From assembly GCF_014695775.1 (NCBI RefSeq), contig NZ_JACJOX010000028.1, forward strand, positions 1-64,000: DNA of 64,000 nt, read 5' to 3'. The notes under the pieces are model-generated. The model did not search any database. It worked only from the letters and a program-made list of their open reading frames with translations, and had not been told where the DNA came from. Shown here piece after piece: positions 43,191 to 52,201 of the stretch. Position 1 is the stretch's first letter, and every line of letters begins with the position of its first letter. The translations under genes and the position numbers were made by a program. This stretch comes from Leptolyngbya sp. FACHB-60. Its GTDB lineage: Bacteria; Cyanobacteriota; Cyanobacteriia; Phormidesmidales; Phormidesmidaceae.

Positions 43191-44972
43191 ATGGCTCACC
43201 TCAAGCAAATTATTTCCTTTCTCAATGAAGGGAATACTAGAGTATTTAAAGTCGTACTCATTACAGCATTCCTTGTAACGCTGGTCAGGCTTTTTGGCCC
43301 TCTGCTAGTTAGCTGGGACCTCAGCATTCAGCTAGAGGCTGCCCATCGCATGGCTCAAGGGTTGGGTCTCACAAACGCATTTTCTCCACAACAAGACCTG
43401 AGCCAGCCTCCTATCTCAGAAACTTTAGTTCATTTTCCGCCTGGGATTTCGGTTTTAGTGGCGGCCTTTCTCTATCTTGGCTTTTCTCTTGCTGTTTCTC
43501 TTAAAATAATCTACACCCTGACAACAGTCATTGGTTGGGTTGCTTGGGCTGCGATCGCTTCCCAATGCCTTGAAATCCCTATAAAAATTGGCGGCAAAAC
43601 ACTACCTGCCAACTTGATTATTGCAGTCATATTGCCCTTTATCTATACGCCATCTTGGACAATTCAAGGGACAGACATTTTTCTATGGGCAGGTGTACCT
43701 ATAGTAACACTGCTGCTGCTCTACACTTTAAGAAATTCTTTTTCTCTGGGCGCTACTATCTTATTAGGCCTGACTATTGGCTTCCTGGTTTCCTTTCGCT
43801 ATGCCAGTGGCTTTCTGTTGATAACAACTTTCCTTATAGCATCTTATAAATTCTTTCCTAAAATAAAGTCCATACTTGCTTTTTATGGCACATTTTCTTT
43901 ATCTTTTTCAATTATAATCCTTCCAATTTTCCTCTTCAACAACGAGGCAAAAGCTCAGTCTAGCGCAAATTCCTTGAGCAGATTGGTCTATGACCACGGA
44001 GCAAAGAACTTAAGCGAAGATCACAGCAGTTGGATATTGGAATCGGTAAGCAAAATTTTTTCTAGCTTTTCTAGCTTATTTTTCCTGACTGGAATTGATC
44101 CACGCAGAATTCAAGACTTTTTGGCACATCATATATTACTAAATAGTATCGTTGGTTTATTTTTTTTGCTCTTATTCTGCTCTTTGCCTATCCTTCTGGT
44201 TCGTTATAGAATCTCAGCATACCAAGGTGGAGATAACGTTAGAAACTTTACGGCAGACATTTCTTTTTTGCTTTCTTGTGTGATTGTGTCTTTTATTATG
44301 TTCTCGGTCGCAATTACCCCTGTATTGGCATATAGCCCCCTCGTGATCGAAAGATACTATTACCCGCTAAAGTCATGCTTAATCTTAATAGCCTATGGAA
44401 TCATCGCTATCCCTAGCTTTTCTCGGATTAGCAAGTCAATAGCAAAAATGTTTGTCATTATTTTCATGCTATTCAATACTGTTGCTCTAGCCTACTACAG
44501 TCACGCCTATGGCAGTAGATCGCTAGCAACACTACCTTTTGGGTTAGAACCGAGCATAAACTTCGACATTCAATACCCTAGCAACACTATAGTTGCCGAG
44601 CGTAAGGAAACCCTGCAATTTTTGGTTAAGCTCGAGGAGCAAAACCCAGATGCCCTATTTTTTGCTCAGCACTACCCTAGGTATATGGGCTACGCCAATT
44701 TTAGATACTCTCTGAATATTCGACGAATACCTGATCACCTCTTTTGGGAAAATGCTTATTTGAGCAATCCCACTAAAATTTTCTGGGTTATTGAGGGGGA
44801 TTGTCCTTTAGTCTGCGCTTCTTCTGGTTTCTTTAATTCTGATAGTGATGTGCAAACTATCCCAGCCCTTGAATCTTTGCCCAACCTTGAACCTGTCTTC
44901 TTTAGCAAAAAAAATAGAACGAAGATAATGGCCACCGATCTACCTGCTGGTTATCGGTTTCAAAGTCGGTAG
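43191..44972 (+). CDS. large polytopic membrane protein, glycosyltransferase-C-like
   Basis: 593 aa from ATG 43191. A longer TTG frame (43092) would begin inside the perfect hairpin and is rejected. About ten to twelve hydrophobic segments occupy residues ~20-440, followed by a ~150-residue soluble C-terminal part. The first loop contains SWDLSIQLEAAHRMAQGLGLTN with acidic residues placed as in the GT-C fold (ArnT/PMT-like, which use lipid-linked donors). I infer sugar or glycan transfer at the outer membrane face, with modest confidence. It looks A+T-rich compared with gmd and has few HIP1 sites, suggesting separate acquisition. Confidence 0.75.
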   Translation: MAHLKQIISFLNEGNTRVFKVVLITAFLVTLVRLFGPLLVSWDLSIQLEAAHRMAQGLGLTNAFSPQQDLSQPPISETLVHFPPGISVLVAAFLYLGFSLAVSLKIIYTLTTVIGWVAWAAIASQCLEIPIKIGGKTLPANLIIAVILPFIYTPSWTIQGTDIFLWAGVPIVTLLLLYTLRNSFSLGATILLGLTIGFLVSFRYASGFLLITTFLIASYKFFPKIKSILAFYGTFSLSFSIIILPIFLFNNEAKAQSSANSLSRLVYDHGAKNLSEDHSSWILESVSKIFSSFSSLFFLTGIDPRRIQDFLAHHILLNSIVGLFFLLLFCSLPILLVRYRISAYQGGDNVRNFTADISFLLSCVIVSFIMFSVAITPVLAYSPLVIERYYYPLKSCLILIAYGIIAIPSFSRISKSIAKMFVIIFMLFNTVALAYYSHAYGSRSLATLPFGLEPSINFDIQYPSNTIVAERKETLQFLVKLEEQNPDALFFAQHYPRYMGYANFRYSLNIRRIPDHLFWENAYLSNPTKIFWVIEGDCPLVCASSGFFNSDSDVQTIPALESLPNLEPVFFSKKNRTKIMATDLPAGYRFQSR

Positions 44973-45173
44973 AGATTGATGAATTGACAAGAAAAATTAC
45001 AGCACTCCCTAATTAATGAAGGTCTAATTTAACGCGTCTAGAAATATCTGGTTTGTGTTGAAACTTTTAGGAAATTAGGGCGTCGATATATTTATTACTG
45101 CATCTATGGGCCGGTCGAGAAACGTACGCATTTAAGATTTAGCCTCCGCGTACTTCTAACTTTTGGCAGACCT

Positions 45174-45872
45174 ATGTTGCTTCATTTACGTTCGCTTTTT
45201 AGCCCTAAAGGGTCTGCTCTTCAGGCAAGTATCGTAGTTCCCGAAAGCGTTGGCAGGTTGCCTGTGCACCCCTCAGCAACATCATTCCTCAAGCGATGTC
45301 TCGATTTAGTAGGGGGGCTAATCGGGCTACTGATAACGTTAATTTTGCTAGTTCCCATTGCGATCGCAATTCAGATTGATAACCCTGGCCCCATTTTTTA
45401 CAGTCAGTTGCGCTGCGGCTACCGGGGGCAGCCCTTTCGCCTCTGGAAGTTTCGCTCAATGGTCTCCAATGCCGATGAGCTGCAACACCTGGTTGAAAAC
45501 CAGGCCCAAGGACTGATCTTTAAAAACGAAAACGACCCTCGCATTACTCGAATAGGTCGTTTTTTGCGGCGCACCAGCTTGGATGAATTTCCGCAGTTTT
45601 GGAACGTATTGAAGGGAGACATGAGTCTGGTGGGTACGCGCCCCCCTACTGTAGCCGAGGTGCGACAATATAAGGCTCACCACTGGCAGCGGTTGAATGT
45701 AAAGCCAGGCCTAACGGGCAAATGGCAGGCCCAGGGGCGATCGGCTGTAAAAGACTTTGAAACCATTGTCAAAATGGATTTAGACTATCAGGCTCAATGG
45801 TCGCTAGGGCACGATATACTTCTGATTCTAGAAACAATTGAAGCGGTAGTTTCTAGTCGAGGAGCCTGCTAG
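45174..45872 (+). CDS. initiating polyprenyl-phosphate sugar transferase
   Basis: 232 aa, bacterial sugar transferase (WbaP/WcaJ C-terminal type). One hydrophobic segment (GLIGLLITLILLVPIAIAI) is followed by the catalytic region: KFRSMVSNADEL, the Arg/Asp-rich NDPRITRIGRFLRRTSLDEFPQFWNVLKGDMSLVG (key DEFPQ, LKGDMSLVGTRPP) and VKPGLTGKWQ. It transfers a sugar-1-phosphate from a nucleotide sugar to undecaprenyl phosphate and so starts the repeat unit. The short form without the N-terminal CoA-binding-like domain is common. Start ATG 45174. Confidence 0.95.
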   Translation: MLLHLRSLFSPKGSALQASIVVPESVGRLPVHPSATSFLKRCLDLVGGLIGLLITLILLVPIAIAIQIDNPGPIFYSQLRCGYRGQPFRLWKFRSMVSNADELQHLVENQAQGLIFKNENDPRITRIGRFLRRTSLDEFPQFWNVLKGDMSLVGTRPPTVAEVRQYKAHHWQRLNVKPGLTGKWQAQGRSAVKDFETIVKMDLDYQAQWSLGHDILLILETIEAVVSSRGAC

Positions 45873-46114
45873 AAAGCTTCATAGGTGGCAATTTTAATAC
45901 CCCTTAATCGTTAAATAAGGAAATTTTCCATTAAAGGGTTAAGCAGGGGGCTGAAAACAAATAATGCCATAGGCGTTAGGCCAGAAAGTTTGATTAGAAA
46001 TATCAATAAAATTGCGAAAACTAATGCTCTTTTAGTGGTATTTTTATCTGTAGGTAGCAAAACTATCAACCTGAAAATCTAATGCGTGTAATAATGTTGA
46101 AAATCTAAACTGAA

Positions 46115-47101
46115 ATGCTCATGGATGATGTTCTTGACTTGCATAGGTATCTTCCCAAAGAGATGCCAAAAGTTCCTGAAAATCAAGTCAAAATAGAACG
46201 TTTTTTGGACGGCAGGGAACAGCTTGAGCTTGTCGATGGCGTATGGAATTGTTGTTTTGAAAAGACGCCATCTATTCAAGCTAATAGTTCTTACTTCAGC
46301 AATCCCAAATGGGCTAAAACCTACTTCGACGCCTGCCATCGAGATGCTCTCTTTAAAGAGCGCTGGCAAGCTGCTGCGGGTAGTTGGACTGACAAAATCG
46401 TTGTAGATGTGGGATGCGGGCCAGGTAACCTACTAGCTAGCCTCGGCGGAACTCCCAAACTCCTGATTGGTATAGATGTAGCCCTAGGCTCGCTGGCTAT
46501 GGCTCAGGCTATTGGCTATACCCCTCTTTTGGCTGACGCCCACGATATTCCTCTGGTATCTGGGTTCGCAGATTTAGTTGTTGTTAACGCGGCCCTGCAC
46601 CACTGCGACGATATGCCAAAGGTGCTTTCAGAGGCAGCTCGGTTAGTGAGGCCAGGTGGACTTTTGGTTGTAGACCACGACCCGCAGCTTACGGGTTGGT
46701 ACTATAGAGGGCTAGGGTTATTGCTTTATAAACTTCGCTTAGGGTTTATCTATCGCTTCTTCTTGAAAGATTTATACGTTCCAGATGAAGAGAGACTGAG
46801 TGCCCTGGCAACGGAAGTCCACCACCGGCCTGGACACGGGGTAACCCGAGACCTGTTTTTAGATACGCTGCCACTACTGGGGTTTGAGGTTAAGCTTTAC
46901 CCCCATAACAATGCCATTGGTGCCGAAGCTTTGCAGGGCAAATGGGGCAAGCCACCCCACTGGCGTTATAGGATTGGGCAGCTTTTATCGGGTATAAACT
47001 GTTGGTCTGCTGATGCAGCGCTGACACTGATGTGTGTGGCAACCCGAAATCCTGCCAACTCAGAAACAGGGCGAGCCGCTCAGACTACTTCAAAGGTGTA
47101 A
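46115..47101 (+). CDS. class I SAM-dependent methyltransferase
   Basis: 328 aa. The central domain has motif I VVDVGCGPGNLLASLG, an acidic residue after strand two (IGIDVALG), LLADAHDIPL, and the Methyltransf_11 pattern VVVNAALHHCDDMPKVLSEAARLVRPGG (key ALHHCDD, LVRPGG). The N-terminal ~80 residues resemble the zinc-independent leader of polysaccharide/lipid methyltransferases. In this setting it probably O- or N-methylates a sugar or the lipid-linked intermediate. ATG 46121 is an alternative start. A perfect 19-bp stem-loop begins 3 bases after the stop. Confidence 0.85.
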   Translation: MLMDDVLDLHRYLPKEMPKVPENQVKIERFLDGREQLELVDGVWNCCFEKTPSIQANSSYFSNPKWAKTYFDACHRDALFKERWQAAAGSWTDKIVVDVGCGPGNLLASLGGTPKLLIGIDVALGSLAMAQAIGYTPLLADAHDIPLVSGFADLVVVNAALHHCDDMPKVLSEAARLVRPGGLLVVDHDPQLTGWYYRGLGLLLYKLRLGFIYRFFLKDLYVPDEERLSALATEVHHRPGHGVTRDLFLDTLPLLGFEVKLYPHNNAIGAEALQGKWGKPPHWRYRIGQLLSGINCWSADAALTLMCVATRNPANSETGRAAQTTSKV

Positions 47102-47103
47102 CT

Positions 47104-47154
47104 AACTGGTTGGGCAAGACCAATGCACCTAGCACTGGTCTTGCCCAACCAGTT
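47104..47154 (+). terminator. perfect 19-bp stem-loop after the methyltransferase gene
   Basis: Left arm AACTGGTTGGGCAAGACCA (47104-47122), right arm TGGTCTTGCCCAACCAGTT (47136-47154), 13-base loop. It starts immediately after the TAA at 47099-47101. No T-run follows, but the strength and position fit a transcript-end hairpin. It could alternatively be a palindromic repeat unit. Confidence 0.7.
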
Positions 47155-47683
47155 GATCTCAATTATGCACAGGGTGTGGGAGGTACCGATGGGTGTGGCT
47201 GGTTGGCTTTGTTGAGTCTAAGACAGGGCAGGCCTACTGGTGGATTGTGCCAACGCTTACCTGGCAACTGTTCAACCAAGTCCTAGCCGATTTCGCGAGG
47301 CCATCGCCAATCGGAGTTTCAAATCGTTAGACCAGCTAGAAAAGGTCGTGGCTTACCGGTGTTGGGTGTTGCTCAACCGCCAGGCGTTCATTTAAGGGCT
47401 AACGGGCTTTCGCTGGTGGATAGATGCCGCGAACTAATTATGTTTGTCTAAGCAGATTCGATATTAGCATTCAAACACTAGCCTGGTAGGCTAACGAAAC
47501 TAAGAGAATCAAGCTACACCCTTATTTCCTTTGGTAGATGTGAAACAAAAACGTAGAACTTTACTAAAGCCCTCTCCAGAGCAGAAGAAGGCTTTAACGG
47601 CATATAAACCTTGTGCTGTAGCAGGCCAGAATTTCTAAATCAATCTCTCAACTGCGAAAAGCTGCCAGGTGATAACCACTCGT
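47155..47683. other. gene-free region with transposase debris
   Basis: About 530 bases between the methyltransferase stem-loop and a minus-strand membrane gene. The left half is an IS630 remnant, listed separately. The right half (47440-47680) is A+T-rich and shows no feature I can support. Confidence 0.5.
47187..47437 (+). pseudogene. IS630-family transposase remnant
   Basis: Frame from CGA 47187 gives RWVWLVGFVESKTGQAYWWI and PTLTWQLFNQVLADFAR, the middle of an IS630-type DDE transposase. After an internal deletion the frame continues ANRSFKSLDQLEKVVAYRCW, the C-terminal part, then an in-frame TAA before GLTGFRWW. Both ends and most of the catalytic domain are missing, so it is inactive. 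Confidence 0.75.
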
Positions 47684-48451
47684 CTATTTGATTCTCCGAG
47701 ATTGGCTATATTCAAGATGGCTTGGGAAATTTTCTTCAGGGGCAAACTTAAGCTTTAAAGCATAACTCTGCTCAGAGAGATATAACAATAGGGTGTAAAT
47801 AACAATGACAACACCCAGCATTTCGAGGGTTTCTTCAACTAGAACACTTAAGCCTGTACTTCTTGAATGGTAAGACAAATAGGCCTGCACCATTTCAAAC
47901 CCGATAGCTCCACCAAAATAAACAAAGGCGGATAAGACAAATTTTGATGAATAACGTAGAGGCAAATGCTTTAGGAAAGGTAAATACAAAAAGCTTAGGA
48001 TCGCAAGCACTGGAATGTAAGCTAAGTACCACTTATAGTAAAATATTCCTTGACCTTGTTCTACATAAAAGCCCAAGATCGAGCCAACAATACCTTCATG
48101 AATTTGGGCGGCTTCATCAAGGCTGAGAATCAACAAGCAAGCTGCAAGCCCCCACCAATGCCAGGTATAGCGCTTCTTTAGGTTGGACTCGCAGAAAGCT
48201 ATGAGACCACATAGTAAGGCCGCTATTAATAAATTTATAGCAGAAATATATGTCGGAAAATTGGCCTCGACACTCATATTGAAAAAGTTGTAGATTCCAA
48301 CCAATGGTGTTGACTCTATATCTAGTAGAGAATTCAGTTTGCGTACTACTATATGGCCTAGTGATGCAAACATGACAATGCCCACTAAAATTAGAAAAAT
48401 TCGGCGAGGATTAATCCCCATCTCTACGTAGAAAGGATTGGATTTTTGCAT
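47684..48451 (-). CDS. polytopic membrane protein of unknown function
   Basis: 255 aa with about six to seven hydrophobic helices, ending in a hydrophilic tail (~225-255). Two polar motifs sit in or near helices: SLDEAAQIHEG (~110) and EETLEMLG (~210). Acidic/His residues placed like this occur in membrane hydrolases with a metal site, but I do not recognise the family, and metal binding is only a suggestion. It is the only complete minus-strand gene inside the plus-strand part of the locus, flanked on both sides by decayed insertion sequences. It may have arrived with them. Confidence 0.75.
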   Translation of the reverse strand: MQKSNPFYVEMGINPRRIFLILVGIVMFASLGHIVVRKLNSLLDIESTPLVGIYNFFNMSVEANFPTYISAINLLIAALLCGLIAFCESNLKKRYTWHWWGLAACLLILSLDEAAQIHEGIVGSILGFYVEQGQGIFYYKWYLAYIPVLAILSFLYLPFLKHLPLRYSSKFVLSAFVYFGGAIGFEMVQAYLSYHSRSTGLSVLVEETLEMLGVVIVIYTLLLYLSEQSYALKLKFAPEENFPSHLEYSQSRRIK

Positions 48452-48879
48452 GGTAATAAAGGAATTAGGTTTTCAAGATTCTGAAAAAAATCTCGCAACG
48501 TAGTGATTGTGACCTTAGAACAACTCAATTGCGGTTCAAAGACCTGTTTGCCAGGTTGGGAGAGAGCAAAAAGATAAAATGCTACGTAACACTGCGTCTG
48601 AGGCCACAATAAATCCTAAAAATGAGGTGAGCTGAGAGGTGGTGATGATTGCTGCTTTTGAAGAGCAGTTCATTTTTTTCATTTCTCACGTGTGGTAAAA
48701 GGTTTAATCGAGCACCGCCAGGGCACGTTTGCATACGCCTTAGAGCCAAGCTACCGCCTGCCCCTCAAATGTAAGAATGGGAAGGTCTTATTTCATCTTC
48801 TCTTTACCTTGCATTAACCTATTGTCCGGATAGTACCTCAGAACTTTTCAAATGGGTAGTACTAAAGGGGGAATGATGC
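48452..48879. other. gene-free region, possible coding scrap
   Basis: No intact gene. A plus-strand segment near 48695-48770 reads GLIEHRQGTFAYALEPSYRLPLKC without a start or recognisable family and may be a scrap of an old gene. The remainder is featureless leader DNA of the minus-strand membrane gene. Confidence 0.35.
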
Positions 48880-49745
48880 GTCGTAGTGGTGAATAAAATT
48901 CCACAACAGGCCAATGTGATGGCGTAGACTCTTGGAAAATGCCAAATTGTGCCTCACAAAGCGTGAAACCCGCTGCGTCAGAGTATTGTTGAACCGTTTT
49001 GCTGCGCAACGCTAGCGCAAACGATATAACTCGTCTTACCGCTCGGCTTGCTGACGACTCGGTGACGATGGCGAGGTATCACCTGCTGGTACGCCTCTCA
49101 AGCATCGGTATAGATGACAGCACACGGCCGATAGACCTTGGGTTAAGGAGTCCTAGCGCTGTTGTGCATTCTGGGCAGAGCGACCACCGAGATGAGCGCC
49201 GATAATCTCACGGGTATCGGCATCAAGCGCTAACTAAACCCTTGTTTGTTGCCCTTGTGGTCGAAAAACGACTAAAATTCGTCACATTGCACCGTCAATG
49301 GGCTTTTTTGGGGAACGGATCGTAGCCTGAGTGGGCATCTGAGCGGCTTTGTAAGTGACATAGTTTGCAGTTCTTGCTCGGAGACCTGAACCGCCCGAGC
49401 CATTCTAGCTATCGAGATGCGTTCTAGCAAGAGCCGGTCAATCAGTTCCCGCGTGGGGGTGTCGATGGTCTTATTGGTTGGATTTTCGATAAACTGACGA
49501 CCGCAGTTGCAGCACAGCTACCGTTGCGACGTTGCTTAACGCAAGTATGATTTGCCCCCCGCCCCCCAATCCTGGGGAATATAGAGCCTCAAAGTCCCCA
49601 AAATTGGGGGATTTAGGGGGCCAGGCAAGTCTAAAGTTTTGCCGGTTCATTCCTCGATTCAGCAACGCCCCATTGCTTGCCCGTGTGGATGCGGCCATTT
49701 TTGACGGTTCGCTCAGAGGTGCAATCAGGGCAGCGAGGCATGAGC
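48880..49745 (-). pseudogene. decayed IS1-family transposase (InsA/InsB type)
   Basis: Minus-strand reading gives, in shifting frames, MPRCPDCTSERTVKNGRIHTGKQ (InsA zinc-ribbon start), then after a nested insert CCNCGRQFIENPTNKT, ELIDRLLLERISIARMARAVQVSEQ, then InsB pieces NKQG...ALDADTREIIGAHLGGRS and FNNTLTQRVSRFVRHNLAFSKSLRHHIGLLWNFIHHY. Several frameshifts and stops (for example within the DEF-SFF segment) make it inactive. It interrupts the polysaccharide locus between the methyltransferase and Wzx genes. Confidence 0.85.
49527..49672. mobile_element. ~146-bp MITE-like insertion nested in the IS1 remnant
   Basis: Lies exactly between the IHTGKQ and CCNCGRQF halves of the InsA remnant. 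The ends are imperfect inverted repeats sharing CGTTGCT-x-AA (49530 inward and, on the other strand, from ~49667). TTG flanks both sides (49524-49526 and 49673-49675), consistent with a 3-base target duplication. The interior has C- and G-runs that can pair (CCCCAA...TTGGGG) and no coding capacity. Confidence 0.7.
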
Positions 49746-50559
49746 ATCGTTGCGTAGCTTCATGACCACCCTAGCAAACTCATGATTACCTCTAGAGTTC
49801 TACCTTTAACATCTATCCGGACGTTTTTAAGATTTTTATACATATTTTATCAAACGCTTAACCATCCAAGAAGCTCGGCGTAAGCCACAGACGTTTCCGG
49901 TTGGGCGCTTTACCCTTATATAAGGAAGATAACAACTGCGGTTCTCTACTCCTTTGGAAGGGGGCTTTGCAGAGGGGCTTTGACGGTCGACTTAGATCTC
50001 AGTCTCTTTGCCCTGTTCTTGAACGTCCTAGGGGCGATCGGGCAGCATGCAGGACAGGTGTATCTGTGAGGTGGTTGCAATGCCTAAACGCTTAAATGAA
50101 GGGTTTATTCAGTATAGAGGATGGTTTTAAGCGTTTTTTGCATGGCTTATAATTCGCAAAACCTTTTATAAACGTTTGCTTAGTTAACTTAAAGGATGCA
50201 AGGAATGCTTTATAGGTCATAACAAAGACATAAGCCTTTCAAATGAGGGCTGAAGCTTTCCAGAGCAAGCCATAAGCTGCGCAAAGCAGGCTTTAATACT
50301 TTCTAGCAAGGGCTTGTTGCCTTAAGGAATTTTTCGGATCTTTTTGAGGGTCAATCAAAATCCAAGCATTCGAGGGTTTCTAAGTTTTACGGTGATGACA
50401 GCGGAATGTCGGAGCACATGCTTAGCGGAATAAAGGTGAAGTTTGGGCGCGATTGCCATGAGTATGAGATGGCGGGCGGTATACGACACTCTGATCGCAA
50501 GCGGCTTCAACGGAAGACAGCAGCAGTGCCTACAATTTAAAGTTAAGAAAGTGGATACT
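49746..50559. other. gene-free region upstream of Wzx gene
   Basis: About 800 bases without a supportable gene. AAACGCTTAAA (50086-50096) and TTTAAGCGTTT (50126-50136), followed by further T residues, can form a terminator-like hairpin with a 29-base loop. A plus-strand open stretch (50310-50538) contains KFYGDDSGMSEHMLSGIKVKF-like sequence (key DDSGMSEHM) with no start or known family, ending 22 bases before a strong hairpin. It may be the tail of a lost gene. Confidence 0.4.
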
Positions 50560-50597
50560 AGCAGCGCGGACTCATCTCAGGATGAGTCCGCGCTGCT
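50560..50597 (+). terminator. perfect 17-bp hairpin with TCAG loop
   Basis: AGCAGCGCGGACTCATC (50560-50576), loop TCAG, GATGAGTCCGCGCTGCT (50581-50597), then TTGTTG. G+C-rich, tight tetraloop and partial T tract fit an intrinsic terminator. It isolates the Wzx operon from the debris upstream. Confidence 0.8.
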
Positions 50598-50697
50598 TTG
50601 TTGCAATTGGTAATCGGACAATGTTACAAATTTGTTAAAGCCGCTGCCCATAACATTGCTAGAAAATTGAATCGAAGTTTTTCAAGATGGAGTAGCT

Positions 50698-52158
50698 ATG
50701 GGATTGCATCAACAAGCGGTTAAAGGAGCCTTCTGGTCCGCAGTAGAAAGTTGGGGAAGACAATTTTTCTCACTATTTACTTTTTTCCTGCTGGCTAGAT
50801 TGTTAAGCCCGGAAATATTTGGCCTAACAGCACTGGCCAGTATTTTTGTTGCGTTTATGCAATTGTTTTTAGACCAGGGTTTAGCTCAAGCAATTATTCA
50901 GCGAAAAGAAATAAGCAAAGAACATCTTAATACTGCTTTTTGGATCTGCGCAGTAATTGGATTTTTTCTGACTATTGTTAGTATTTTGCTAGCTCCTTTT
51001 GCTTCCTCCTTTTTTGACGAACCTAAACTAACATCAATTATTCGAGTTCTTTCTTTAGGATTTATTTTTGGCTCTCTGAGCAGCGTCCAAGATGCAATCT
51101 TAAGCCGAAATTTAGAGTTTAAGCCTTTAGCCCTTAGAACCTTGATAGCAACTGTTGCCTCAGGCTTATTAGGAATTGTAATGGCATTGAATGGCTTTGG
51201 AGTTTGGAGCCTAGTAGGTCAACAACTCTGTAGCAATTTTGTTAGCACGGTTATGTTATGGAAGGTAAGTTCGTGGCGTCCAGCATTTGAATTTTCTTTC
51301 CAACATGGTAAGGAGCTAGCAAGTTTTGGTATTAGCGTTGTTGGTTTTAATGTATTTAATTTTTTCAACAAGCGCACCGATGACTTGCTAATTGGTAAGT
51401 TCCTTGGAACAGTACAGCTTGGCTATTACTCTGTTGCCTACCGCCTGCTGCTAATATCATCTCAGATGCTTATCAGCATTATATCGCGCGTCGCTCTGCC
51501 CACATTCTCGAAATTGCAGCAAGAGCCAGAGCGAATGAAAAAGGCATTTTACGAAGTCACTAATATTTCCAGCGCAATTTCTTTTCCTATCTTCATAGGT
51601 GCATCTGCATTAGCACCAGAAATCATCTTAGTTGTCTTTGGCACTCAATGGGAAAACAGCATTCCTGTGATGCGGATCCTAATGCTCATTGGCCCTGTAC
51701 ATACTATTTTGATTTATAACAGCTCAATACTTATGGCGATGGGCAAGCCCAACTGGCGACTGGCAATCCAGGTCGTTAACGTACTTGTCAATGTTATAGG
51801 GTTCTTCATAGTTGTACGGTGGGGAATTATTGCTGTTGCATCAGTATACGTAATTCGAGGGTATTGTTTGTTGCCTCTATCGATCTGGGCCATTGACAGA
51901 TTACTAAAAGTCGATTATAAGTCTTACCTCTCGCAATACTTTTCCCCATTATTTTGTTCTCTTTTGATGACTCTGGCGATATTTTTGACGAGATACTTTT
52001 GCACTTACTTAAGCTTAAACGACTTTCTGACTCTTGTTACTTGTATAGCAATTGGTACAGTTTCTTATGTGGGCTCTATAGCAATCTTTTCACCAGGGCT
52101 TTTTGCTAAATTCCAGAAGATTATCCAGGTATTTACTCAGTCTGCTTCTAAAGCTTAA
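50698..52158 (+). CDS. Wzx-type oligosaccharide flippase (MOP superfamily)
   Basis: 486 aa with about 12-14 transmembrane helices. The N-terminus (AVKGAFWSAVESWGRQFFSLFTFFLLARLLSPEIFGL region; key ARLLSPEIFG) is the polysaccharide-synthesis/WzxC signature. Other family hallmarks are FLDQGLAQAIIQRKE and FNFFNKRTDDLLIGKFLG. It flips lipid-linked oligosaccharide to the periplasmic face. It begins an A+T-rich run of genes with few HIP1 sites, extending to about 56.2 kb. The next gene starts 43 bases after its stop, so one transcript is likely. Confidence 0.93.
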   Translation: MGLHQQAVKGAFWSAVESWGRQFFSLFTFFLLARLLSPEIFGLTALASIFVAFMQLFLDQGLAQAIIQRKEISKEHLNTAFWICAVIGFFLTIVSILLAPFASSFFDEPKLTSIIRVLSLGFIFGSLSSVQDAILSRNLEFKPLALRTLIATVASGLLGIVMALNGFGVWSLVGQQLCSNFVSTVMLWKVSSWRPAFEFSFQHGKELASFGISVVGFNVFNFFNKRTDDLLIGKFLGTVQLGYYSVAYRLLLISSQMLISIISRVALPTFSKLQQEPERMKKAFYEVTNISSAISFPIFIGASALAPEIILVVFGTQWENSIPVMRILMLIGPVHTILIYNSSILMAMGKPNWRLAIQVVNVLVNVIGFFIVVRWGIIAVASVYVIRGYCLLPLSIWAIDRLLKVDYKSYLSQYFSPLFCSLLMTLAIFLTRYFCTYLSLNDFLTLVTCIAIGTVSYVGSIAIFSPGLFAKFQKIIQVFTQSASKA

Positions 52159-52201
52159 TCACATCAATTTGTGTAGTAGTTAGTTCACATCTAAGGGAAA
52201 A

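Noticed and set aside
50310..50538. Open stretch before the 17-bp hairpin as a gene
   Set aside because: No start codon until late, no family recognised, and it sits in a region of decayed sequence. Kept only as a possible gene tail.
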